Shown here one piece after another: positions 33,333 to 40,002 of a stretch of 40,002 bases of DNA. Every line of letters starts with the position of its first letter. The stretch's first letter is position 1. The DNA is taken from assembly GCA_002729515.1 (NCBI GenBank), contig PBYF01000101.1, positions 1-40,002 on the forward strand, in the 5' to 3' direction. The notes below the pieces were generated by a model. The model made no database searches. It had not been told where the DNA came from and worked only from the letters and a program-made list of their open reading frames with translations. The stretch comes from Deltaproteobacteria bacterium (GTDB lineage Bacteria; Myxococcota_A; UBA9160; SMWR01). The position numbers were made by a program, and so were the translations under genes.

Positions 33333-33932
33333 ATGACGGGTATGAGAAACGCAATGACCGAGTCGCGAGTAGACCGGCGCGGCTTCGTTGGAATCGGGTT
33401 GAGAGCGGTCGCAGCGGTCTTCGCGCTGCCCGCCGCGGCTTCGCTGCTCGCGAGCTGCGGGAACGGCGAACAACCCGCCGCGCCTCAGGCACCGAGCCCT
33501 CCCCCGGACCGACCCGCCGCGCCTCAGGCACCGAGCCCTCCCCCGGACCGACCCGCCGCGCCGGCACCGAGCCCTCCCCCGGACCGACCCGCCGCGCCGG
33601 CACCGAGCCCTCCCCCGGACCGACCCGCCGCGCCTCAGGCACCGAGCCCTCCGAAGGCCGCGGCTCCGGCAGCGCCGCCCGTTCCCGCGGCGTCTCCACC
33701 CGGTGGCGGCACCGAGCAGCTCATCACCGAAATCGCGGGCTCGGCCGCCATGGTGCAGGCGCTCCAGTACGTGAATCAGTCCGCGAAGCCCGACCAGAAC
33801 TGCGGGAACTGCCAGCTCTACACGGCACAGTCCGGGGGCGTCGGAAAGTGTCAGCTCTTCGCAACCGGGCTCGTGAAGGAAGCCGGTTGGTGCGCCTCGT
33901 GGGCGGCAAAGGTGACAGCCGAGAACTCTTGA
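33333..33932 (+). CDS. High-potential iron-sulfur protein (HiPIP) with Pro-rich linker
   Basis: The 199-residue precursor has a Tat-type signal at VDRRGFVGIGLRAVAAVFAL followed by LLASCG, a lipobox-like cysteine. A linker of AAPQAPSPPPDRP and AAPAPSPPPDRP repeats follows (residues about 49-107). The C-terminal domain has the HiPIP cysteine pattern: YVNQSAKPDQNCGNCQLYTA, CQLFATG and KEAGWCASW, giving four Cys for a [4Fe-4S] cluster. Such proteins shuttle electrons in the periplasm. ATG 33333 follows GGAGGAAACGAC. It might accept electrons from membrane dehydrogenases. It is convergent with the SDR gene at 34124. Confidence 0.87.
   Translation: MTGMRNAMTESRVDRRGFVGIGLRAVAAVFALPAAASLLASCGNGEQPAAPQAPSPPPDRPAAPQAPSPPPDRPAAPAPSPPPDRPAAPAPSPPPDRPAAPQAPSPPKAAAPAAPPVPAASPPGGGTEQLITEIAGSAAMVQALQYVNQSAKPDQNCGNCQLYTAQSGGVGKCQLFATGLVKEAGWCASWAAKVTAENS
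33477..33653 (+). repeat. 39/36-bp tandem repeat inside the HiPIP gene
   Basis: Two 39-bp units (33477-33515, 33516-33554), two 36-bp units (33555-33590, 33591-33626) and a 27-bp partial unit encode the Pro-rich linker. Units are identical except for a 3-base deletion in the shorter two, so the linker length varies in steps that keep the frame. The pattern points to recent expansion. Confidence 0.92.
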
Positions 33933-34123
33933 GCCTGCGACGCTCGCCGCGACGCAGCAGAACCGACAATGAGTGCTGAACTGGAGACGCTGATCAGCGG
34001 CTTGCCACCCGCTCTTTTCCCGGTGCTGCCCCCACAGGAACTCGGCCCCACGTCAACCTGCGACACGGGGCTCCGAAACAGGTTGGCCTCGGTACAGAAG
34101 CGAATGAAGTCGGCCTTCACGAG

Positions 34124-34906
34124 CTACAGGGTGTTGAACCCCGGAATGAAACGGCCCGCGTGAGCCCCTCCATCCACAGGAAGGTCCACGCCGGTGCAGT
34201 GCAGGCTCGCGTCGCTGGCAAAGAAACACACGGCCTCAGCGATCCGATCGAGTGGCGCTTCTCCCGGGATCGCACGGTTTTCCGTGTAGGCGCGGGTCTC
34301 GTCCATGAACCCGGCTAGCTGAGACATCCAGGGGCCGTACATCCCGGGGTTTCCACCGGCCGGGCACACCGAATTCACGCGGATGCCGTCGCGACCCAGC
34401 TCGAGCGCCGCGGCCTTGCTCATTCCGCGCAAGCCCCACTTGGATGCGCAGTACGACGTGATCCCGTTCATCCCGAAGAGCGAATCCACAGAGCCCACGT
34501 TCACGATCGATCCCGCGCGCTGTTCGCGCATCACGGGCACCACGGCGCGCAGTCCCAGATAGGGGCCCACGGTGTTGACCTCGAGCAGCCGGCGCAAAAC
34601 GTCCTCCGGGGTCTTCTCGATGGTCCCCAGGTGGAGCACCGCGGCGTTGTTGACGAGCACGTCGACCCGCGCTGCGGACTCGACCGCTCGCGTCACGATC
34701 CGCTCCCACTCGTCCCGTTTCGTGACGTCGTGGGGCACGTAGATAGCGCGCTCGCCCAGCTCTTCCGCGACACGCTCACCTTCGTCGTGCAGGATGTCTC
34801 CAAGCAAGACCGTCGCCCCCAGCTCCACGAGCCGGCTGGCTATGGCAGCCCCCGTGCCCCGTGCAGCACCCGTTACGATCGCGACACGACCTTCCAGACT
34901 CTTCAT
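34124..34906 (-). CDS. Short-chain dehydrogenase/reductase, hydroxysteroid-dehydrogenase-like
   Basis: The 260-residue protein has a classical SDR fold: cofactor motif TGAARGTG, the NNAAVLHLGT segment (NNAG), catalytic Ser in NVGSVDSLFG and SYCASKWG (Y-x-x-x-K), plus the C-terminal GVDLPVDGG motif. The acidic residue after the second strand (LLGDILHDEG) suggests NAD rather than NADP. It resembles 3-alpha/20-beta-hydroxysteroid dehydrogenases. ATG 34906 follows AAAGGA eight bases upstream. No operon partner is visible. Confidence 0.88.
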   Translation of the reverse strand: MKSLEGRVAIVTGAARGTGAAIASRLVELGATVLLGDILHDEGERVAEELGERAIYVPHDVTKRDEWERIVTRAVESAARVDVLVNNAAVLHLGTIEKTPEDVLRRLLEVNTVGPYLGLRAVVPVMREQRAGSIVNVGSVDSLFGMNGITSYCASKWGLRGMSKAAALELGRDGIRVNSVCPAGGNPGMYGPWMSQLAGFMDETRAYTENRAIPGEAPLDRIAEAVCFFASDASLHCTGVDLPVDGGAHAGRFIPGFNTL

Positions 34907-35696
34907 TCGACCTGTCCTTTCTCGAAGTGAGAGCGGCGGTATCCAGAACCCGCTCGGCAAATCATCGACCGGACACCAAACCGCCGGCCGGAGACCCCGA
35001 ACGAACGCGGGACCCACTTCCAACGCGGCGCCGATCCGGATCGGAACCCTCGAGAGGAACGGCTTTGGCCAGCGGGAGGGCACGCTCCATCGGGTGCATC
35101 ATCTCACGACTTTTCCCGGGGCATCAACTGGGGAGCGCGCGCACGGATTCGCTGCTGATTGCACCCGCATCGGCTTCTGATGGAGACGCAGGCTCAGCAC
35201 CGGGGACACGCGGAGAAGACCTCGGAAAAAGAACTCGAGGCCGCCATCGCTGCGGCCACACAGGCACACACGGCCAGATCACACGCGGATTCGGTTCAGC
35301 CAGTCCCTGGACTTCCGTGCGGCGCGAGCGCTGGCCCGTGCGGAGGAACGGCTCGATCCGCAGACGCGCGAGGCCCGGCAAACACCACCACACGGGCCCC
35401 GAACACCGCCTCGAACCTCTGCGGGAGGGCCAGAGGCCCCAGCACCCCATCCCAGATCCAGCGACTGCGGCGGACCAGATCCAGCGACTGCGGCGGACCA
35501 GATCCAGCGACTGCGGCGGACCAGATCCAGCGACTGCGGCGGACCAGATCCAGCGACTGCGGCGGACGGGTCCGCTTGGCACCGCCACTCACCTGGCTGG
35601 AATGGCTCCCACGCCGGACTGGCGCGCTCGAAAACGGCGCGATACACCTATCCCCCGTCCGGTGCTAAGTCCATCAACCCACATCCCGGAGGCTCC
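34907..35696. other. Long intergenic region with 23-bp repeats
   Basis: This 790-base stretch lies between divergent genes. Between 35179 and 35390 short segments look coding-like (for example EKELEAAIAAATQAHTA in one frame and RFSQSLDFRAARALARAEER in another), suggesting a frame-shifted relic, but no family is recognisable. A 23-bp tandem repeat follows. I see no RNA gene or other known element. Confidence 0.4.
35455..35567 (+). repeat. 23-bp tandem repeat, five copies
   Basis: The unit GATCCAGCGACTGCGGCGGA plus CCA is repeated head to tail from 35455, 35478, 35501, 35524 and 35547, the last copy being 21 bases. Copies are identical and there are no spacers, so it is not a CRISPR. The length is not a multiple of three, yet all forward frames are open through it. 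Confidence 0.95.
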
Positions 35697-36107
35697 ATGC
35701 CCCTCCCCCTTTCCGGCCGTCTCGCCTGCATCCTGCTGGTCCTCCCCTTCAGCCTCGCCGCCTGCAAGACGATCGAACGGAACAATGCCATCCAGACCGA
35801 GCGCCTGCTGGCTGCCGCCGGCTTCCAGATGCGCATGGCCGACTCCCCCAATCGCACGAGCGAGCTCACCGCGCTGCCCATACGCAAGCTCGTGCCCACG
35901 CACCAAGACGGCAACCTCCGCTTCGTCTACGCCGACGACCTCGGGTGCAAATGCATCTACGTCGGCACCGAGAAGGCCTATCAGCGCTACCAGCGCCTGG
36001 TCGTCAAGCAGCAGATTGCCAACCAGCAAATGGAAGCCGCCCTGAGCATGGAGACGATGGGCTTCGACTGGGAAGGTTGGGGCCCGTGGTACGAGCCCTG
36101 GTACTAA
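35697..36107 (+). CDS. Small lipoprotein, unknown function
   Basis: The 136-residue precursor has a signal with lipobox LAAC (ILLVLPFSLAACK, Cys 23). The mature part has RLLAAAGFQMRMADSPNRTS, LPIRKLVPTHQDGNLRFVYA, a Cys pair in DLGCKCIYVGTEKAYQRYQR, and a C-terminal tail rich in Trp/Tyr (GFDWEGWGPWYEPWY). The two close cysteines and aromatic tail are unusual. ATG 35697 follows GGAGG. It resembles small YgdI-like envelope lipoproteins only in form; no family is recognised. It is convergent with the DUF4345 gene. Confidence 0.78.
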   Translation: MPLPLSGRLACILLVLPFSLAACKTIERNNAIQTERLLAAAGFQMRMADSPNRTSELTALPIRKLVPTHQDGNLRFVYADDLGCKCIYVGTEKAYQRYQRLVVKQQIANQQMEAALSMETMGFDWEGWGPWYEPWY

Positions 36108-36140
36108 CGGCAAGCCAGCGCTCCTGACACCAACGGACGT

Positions 36141-36533
36141 TCACGCGCGGGTTGAAGACGTCCCGTCGCCGCGCACGAGCGCGATGAGCGCCAGGCCGCC
36201 CAGCACTGTCTCCCCAATCGTTGCGACGAGCGTTGCGGAATCCGTCGCCCCGTCGACTGCGACACCGACCAGACGGCCAAAGGCAAGCCCCAGCATCACG
36301 AACGCCGCGGCCCGCAGCGCCGTGATCCGAAAGCTCGACCGCAGAAGGCCCAGCCACATCAGGATGGCGAGGGCCGCAAAGGCCCCGCCGTGAATCGAGC
36401 GGGCTTCCGCGATCGCCGTCACCGAAGTGAGCTCGACCCCGTAATCCCCCAGAAAGGCCCCGGGCGCGACAAGACCCCGAATGCCGATCATCGTCATGAT
36501 CAGACCGTTCAGAATGAGGGCAACTTGCGACAT
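36141..36533 (-). CDS. DUF4345 membrane protein
   Basis: The 130-residue protein has four hydrophobic helices and no signal peptide. It matches DUF4345: LNGLIMTMIGIRGLVAPGAF, GVELTSVTAIAEARSIHGGA, AALAILMWLGLLRSSFR, and a GRLVGVAVDGATDSATLVAT segment before the last helix. Function is unknown; members are small integral membrane proteins. The ATG follows a GGGAGG site and it is divergent from the ZIP-type transporter gene. Confidence 0.85.
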   Translation of the reverse strand: MSQVALILNGLIMTMIGIRGLVAPGAFLGDYGVELTSVTAIAEARSIHGGAFAALAILMWLGLLRSSFRITALRAAAFVMLGLAFGRLVGVAVDGATDSATLVATIGETVLGGLALIALVRGDGTSSTRA

Positions 36534-36721
36534 CGCTTCCTCCCGGGTGAAAGCCGGCGCAGCTCAGGCCACCACGCCATCCCGGTAATGCAGCCGGCAG
36601 AGCCTAGCCGGCTGGATCGCGGGCGACACGAAGGCGGTACCATGGTCTTCGACTCCCTGGGGCCGGTTGCGCGGACAGGGCGAGCGGGGGAATCGCCTCC
36701 CCTCGGCACGGGAGAAGCTTC

Positions 36722-37423
36722 GTGTTCTTCGAAAACGCAATAGCGGGCGCAGGGTTCGCGGCCATCGTGATGGTGGCCACCGCAGCGATCGCGGGACGCC
36801 TTCTCCCGAGCCCCGCCACGCACAGCGCCATGCAGCACCTGGCCGCTGGGATGATTTGCGCTGTAGTCGCGGCGGAGCTCGTCCCGAAGGCCATGCAGAC
36901 CGGCCGGGGAATGGAGCTCGGCCTGGGCTTCGTGGCCGGCTTCGTGCTGATGCTTTCGGCCAAGGTCGTCGCGGGACGGCTGACGGGCGGGGCCAGCAGC
37001 GCGGGAATGCTGATTGCCGTGGGGCTCGACATCGCGATCGATGGCTTGCTGATCGGAATCGCCTTTGCGATCGGAACCGACACCGGGGGCCTGTTCGTGC
37101 TCGCGTTCACCATGGAGTTCATCGCGGTGGGGCTCGTGGTCGGCGCCCGGGGAGAGCAGAAACCGTCCCGGTCGATATGGACCGCAGCCATCCTCGCAGC
37201 TCCGGTGGTCCCAGCGGCTGCCGCTGGGCAGTCGCTGCTCTCCTCCATGTCTTTGGGGCTAGAGGCCGGACTGATGGGCTTTGCTGCATCCATCTGTCTC
37301 TACCTTGTCATCGAAGAGTTGATGCGCGAAGCCCATAAGGTCACTGAACATCCACTGGCCAACTGGCTCTTCTTCGCCGGTTTCCTCGGACTGGTGTTGC
37401 TGCAGATGCAGCTCACTCACTGA
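36722..37423 (+). CDS. ZIP-family metal transporter
   Basis: The 233-residue protein has about eight membrane helices and no signal peptide. The ZIP pattern is seen in QHLAAGMICAVVAAELVPKA (helix with His and Glu) and LDIAIDGLLIGIAFAIG, with a second helix pair in FTMEFIAVGLVVGARGEQ, where the E-F-x-x-V-G-L-V-V-G order follows the family. The usual H-N-x-x-E-G metal-binding motif is changed (D-I-A-I-D-G), so the metal selectivity is uncertain. GTG 36722 follows GGGAG. It is upstream of, but 93 bases from, the epimerase gene. Confidence 0.8.
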   Translation: MFFENAIAGAGFAAIVMVATAAIAGRLLPSPATHSAMQHLAAGMICAVVAAELVPKAMQTGRGMELGLGFVAGFVLMLSAKVVAGRLTGGASSAGMLIAVGLDIAIDGLLIGIAFAIGTDTGGLFVLAFTMEFIAVGLVVGARGEQKPSRSIWTAAILAAPVVPAAAAGQSLLSSMSLGLEAGLMGFAASICLYLVIEELMREAHKVTEHPLANWLFFAGFLGLVLLQMQLTH

Positions 37424-37516
37424 GCCGAAAGAGATCGGCTAGCCTTCGCAGGCGTACCTCTCCGGGCGATCAACCCAACGGGACTCCAGGACGTTGAAAG
37501 CACTGCTCCAGCCATC

Positions 37517-38530
37517 ATGAAGATTCTGGTCACAGGCGCAGCCGGCTTCATTGGCTGCTTCACTTGCAGAAAACTGATCGATCGCGGAGACGAGATCGTC
37601 GGACTCGACAATCTCAACGACTACTATGACGTCAGCCTGAAAAAAGCTCGGCTCGAGACGCTGAAACCAGCGGAAGCATTCCGGTTCGTGAAGATGGACC
37701 TGGCCGACCGGGGATCCATCGAGGCGCTATTCGATGCCGAGAAGTTCCAGCGGGTGGTCCACCTGGGTGCCCAGGCGGGCGTCCAGTACTCACGTGAAAA
37801 TCCGCACGCCTATTCCGAAAGCAACCTCACGGGAACCCTGAATATCCTGGAGGGTTGCCGCAAGAACCCGGTGGAGCACCTGGTGTATGCATCCAGCAGC
37901 TCGGTCTACGGGGCGAATCGCAACATGCCGTATTCCGTGCACCGGGGAGCTGATCACCCGCTTTCGCTGTACGCCGCTACCAAGAAAGCCAGCGAATCGA
38001 TGGCTCATGCGTATTCCAGCCTCTACGAGATTCCGGTAACCGGCCTGAGGTTCTTCACCGTCTACGGCCCGTTTGGAAGGCCCGACATGGTGCTGTTTCG
38101 ATTCACGCGAAACATTCTCGCGGGCAAGCCGATCGATGTCTTCAATTACGGAAATCACCGAAGAGATTTCACCTACATCGACGATATCGTCGAAGGCGTC
38201 GTCCGAACGCTCGACCGAATCGCAGCACCCGACCCGAACTGGGATCCCGAGAACCCGGATCCGGCGAGCAGCAGCGCACCCTACCGCCTGTACAACATCG
38301 GCAACAGTCAACCCGTGGACCTGATGCGCTACATCGAGGTCCTGGAAGAGTGCCTCGGACGCAAGGCGCAGAAGAACCTGTTGCCCATACAGCCCGGGGA
38401 CGTACCCGACACCCACGCCGACGTGGGCGACCTGGAAGCCGACATGGGCTATCGACCCTCCACGCGGATCGAAACAGGCGTCAGGCGGTTTGTCGAGTGG
38501 TATCTCGATTACTATGGAGTCGAGAAGTAA
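37517..38530 (+). CDS. NAD-dependent epimerase, UDP-glucuronate 4-epimerase-like
   Basis: The 337-residue protein has an extended SDR fold with TGAAGFIG at residues 6-13, [19 protein letters not shown] and the catalytic YAATKK (Y-x-x-x-K). The segments [35 protein letters not shown] and [13 protein letters not shown] are typical of UDP-glucuronate 4-epimerases, which make UDP-galacturonate for capsules or LPS. NAD is the expected tightly bound cofactor. The start is ATG 37517, close to the ZIP gene. It ends 40 bases from the convergent NodT gene. Confidence 0.88.
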   Translation: MKILVTGAAGFIGCFTCRKLIDRGDEIVGLDNLNDYYDVSLKKARLETLKPAEAFRFVKMDLADRGSIEALFDAEKFQRVVHLGAQAGVQYSRENPHAYSESNLTGTLNILEGCRKNPVEHLVYASSSSVYGANRNMPYSVHRGADHPLSLYAATKKASESMAHAYSSLYEIPVTGLRFFTVYGPFGRPDMVLFRFTRNILAGKPIDVFNYGNHRRDFTYIDDIVEGVVRTLDRIAAPDPNWDPENPDPASSSAPYRLYNIGNSQPVDLMRYIEVLEECLGRKAQKNLLPIQPGDVPDTHADVGDLEADMGYRPSTRIETGVRRFVEWYLDYYGVEK

Positions 38531-38570
38531 CCCCGGGACGCCGCAATCCCGATTCTCTTCCCGCCAGGCG

Positions 38571-40002
38571 TCACGGCCCTGGGAGCCAGGTGGTTCCGAG
38601 CTTCCAGCCGCCTCCCAGACTCTTGTAGAGCGAGATCACCGCCTGCAGCTCCTCCGTTCGAGTCTCTGCCAGGTCGATGAGCGCCGGAAAGAACTCCTGT
38701 TGGGCCTGGAGAACCTCGAAATAGCTCGCGAGGCCCTGGTTGTAACGGAGCAGCGAAAGCCGCACGGATTCGGCGAGTTGTTGTGACTGCCGCTCTCTGG
38801 CAATGCGCTGGTCCCGCAACAGCCGCCTCGCCACGAGCGCATCCGAAACCTCTCCGAAGGCCGCCAGCGCCGTCTGTTCGTAGGACGCCTTGGCTTCCTC
38901 CCACTGCGCCACCCTGGCCTTGTACTCGGCGTAGAGCATCCCGCCCCGGAACAGCGGACCCCCGAATTCCCCCGCCAAGTTCCAGAGGCTCGCCGAGCCG
39001 TTGGCGAGTTCGCTCAGCTTGTCGCTCGACGCACCCCACATTGAGGTGAGGCCAACCCGCGGCAGAAAGTTCCCCATGGCCACACCGACCGCGGCATTCG
39101 TGGCGACCACTGCCTGTTCGGCCTGAAGAATATCGGGCCGCCGTTCCAGGAGTTCCGACGGGAGGCCCGGCGGGATCTCTGGAAGCCGCTGCTCGGCCAG
39201 GGGCGCGCCGCGCGGGATCGGGCCCGGCGGCCGGCCGAGGAGCAGGGAGAGATGGTTTTCCATCGCTTCGATCTGAATCTTGAGGTTTGGCACCGATGCA
39301 CTCGCCTGGGCTTCTGCGGCCGCCGCTCGCGTGACCTCGAGTTTCGACGCCACACCTCCCTTGTACTTGCGATCGAAGAGATCGTACGTGTCCTGAAAAG
39401 CGGCGACCGCCTCCTCTGCGATCTGGAGTTTGGCGTCGAGTTCCAGGAGTTGCAGGTAGTGCGAAGCAACCTGTGATACGAGCGAGAGCAGGACAGCGCG
39501 CTGGTTGTCTTCGGACGCGAGAAGTTCCGCTTTCGCCGCCTCGTTGGCGCGCCGGATCCGGCCCCAGATATCGATTTCCCAGGCGACGCTGAGCCACCCC
39601 AGGAAGGACGTGAACTTCTGCTGCGAATCGCCGAGCAGGTTGATCGGATAGTGAGAACGGCGCGCGGAACCCTGGTAATCGACTTGTGGAAAAAATGCCG
39701 ACCGGGTCGCAATAACCTGGTTCCGGGCCTGCTCGGTTCTCGCCACTGCGATCTTGATGTCGTAGTTCTGCTCGAGGCTGGTCTTCAAGAGATCCTGGAG
39801 CACGGAATCTTCGAAGACTTCCCACCAGGGCAGGTCCGCCATCGACTCCGCCAACTGGGGATCGACAGCGAGACCGGAGCCGGCGGGCTCTGCGGGATCC
39901 GGTGGCTCCACGGGCTGCTCCGCTTCACCCGCACCCGCGGGCTCCACGGGCTGCTCCGCTTCACCCGCACCCGCGGGCTCCACGGGCTGCTCCGCTTCAC
40001 CC
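38571..40002 (-). CDS. RND-type outer membrane factor, NodT family (5' end outside window)
   Basis: At least 477 residues are present; the gene runs off the right edge. NodT/TolC-type features are PWWEVFEDSVLQDLLKTSLE, NYDIKIAVARTEQARNQVIA, a two-fold long-helix architecture and ERRPDILQAEQAVVATNAAV. It would form a trimeric tunnel through the outer membrane, coupled to an RND or ABC pump. An additional N-terminal linker of GEAEQPVEPAGA repeats precedes the domain. Its signal peptide and lipobox should lie beyond 40002. No pump subunits are in view; they may lie to the right. Confidence 0.85.
   Translation of the reverse strand, partial: GEAEQPVEPAGAGEAEQPVEPAGAGEAEQPVEPPDPAEPAGSGLAVDPQLAESMADLPWWEVFEDSVLQDLLKTSLEQNYDIKIAVARTEQARNQVIATRSAFFPQVDYQGSARRSHYPINLLGDSQQKFTSFLGWLSVAWEIDIWGRIRRANEAAKAELLASEDNQRAVLLSLVSQVASHYLQLLELDAKLQIAEEAVAAFQDTYDLFDRKYKGGVASKLEVTRAAAAEAQASASVPNLKIQIEAMENHLSLLLGRPPGPIPRGAPLAEQRLPEIPPGLPSELLERRPDILQAEQAVVATNAAVGVAMGNFLPRVGLTSMWGASSDKLSELANGSASLWNLAGEFGGPLFRGGMLYAEYKARVAQWEEAKASYEQTALAAFGEVSDALVARRLLRDQRIARERQSQQLAESVRLSLLRYNQGLASYFEVLQAQQEFFPALIDLAETRTEELQAVISLYKSLGGGWKLGTTWLPGP
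39904..40002 (-). repeat. 36-bp tandem repeat in the NodT linker
   Basis: Two identical 36-bp units (39904-39939, 39940-39975) and at least 27 bases of a third encode GEAEQPVEPAGA on the minus strand. The array continues past the window edge, so copy number is unknown. Confidence 0.9.

Noticed and set aside
35455..35567. Possible CRISPR array
   Set aside because: The 23-bp units abut with no spacers and there are no cas genes in the window.
38512..39825. A 437-codon minus-strand open frame
   Set aside because: Different frame of the NodT outer-membrane-factor gene; composition is Arg/Gly-rich and unlike protein.

Overview
This 40 kb window is chromosomal DNA from a GC-rich, Gram-negative bacterium. 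Evidence for an outer membrane includes a NodT-type outer-membrane factor, several lipoproteins with clear lipoboxes, an MsbA-like exporter and secreted DUF3300/DUF2950 proteins. Tat-exported proteins, including a high-potential iron-sulfur protein, and many lipid- or xenobiotic-type enzymes (SDRs, crotonase, alkyl-sulfatase-like MBL hydrolase, HSL esterase, DUF1214) suggest a free-living proteobacterium or a member of the former Deltaproteobacteria (Myxococcota/Binatota-like). That placement is inference; no rRNA, tRNA or marker gene is present.

Layout. 1-6.8 kb: a 77-bp tandem repeat carrying a cold-shock-domain tail, a K+ channel, a sulfatase relic, an MsbA-like ABC exporter, a PlsC-like acyltransferase, a relic with an in-frame stop, and a CgeB-type glycosyltransferase whose upstream partner survives only as a C-terminal tail. 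6.8-12.9 kb: a DUF3300-DUF2950 secreted pair, an alkyl-sulfatase-like lipoprotein, a beta-lactamase-fold serine hydrolase and a cupin. 13.0-17.6 kb: malate:quinone oxidoreductase followed by pyruvate kinase (no ordinary start codon), then a HEAT lipoprotein divergent from a DUF4136 lipoprotein. 18.0-20.9 kb: a frameshifted glutamine-synthetase-family gene, a MarR regulator whose 3' end is one arm of a perfect 26-bp inverted repeat, a relic holding the other arm, and a MAPEG protein. 21.1-28.5 kb: crotonase, DUF1214 protein, two small secreted helical proteins, a class II glutamine amidotransferase, a TerB-like protein, a chimeric relic, an HSL-type hydrolase and an SDR. 28.7-34.9 kb: a TMTC-like membrane glycosyltransferase with TPRs, a Tat-exported aldo/keto reductase lacking the catalytic His, a SnoaL-like protein, DUF3127, a HiPIP with a Pro-rich repeat linker, and a second SDR. 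35-40 kb: a 23-bp tandem repeat, a small lipoprotein, DUF4345, a ZIP-type transporter, a UDP-glucuronate-4-epimerase-like enzyme and the RND/NodT outer-membrane factor cut by the right edge.

Genes are mostly single units on alternating strands with few operons (DUF3300-DUF2950, mqo-pyk, secreted protein-TerB, SDR-hydrolase). Cooperation is therefore limited: central carbon flow (mqo, pyk), envelope and surface glycan synthesis (MsbA-like, PlsC, CgeB, TMTC-like, epimerase, NodT) and lipid/xenobiotic turnover are the visible themes.

The most distinctive property is structural. The window holds an unusual number of gene relics (sulfatase, glycosyltransferase, glutamine synthetase, a NIPSNAP/SDR chimera and unknowns with in-frame stops). 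It also holds four short tandem repeats (77, 39/36, 23 and 36 bp), two of them inside proline-rich protein linkers. I found no CRISPR array, insertion sequence, integrase or defence island, and no convincing new multi-gene system.
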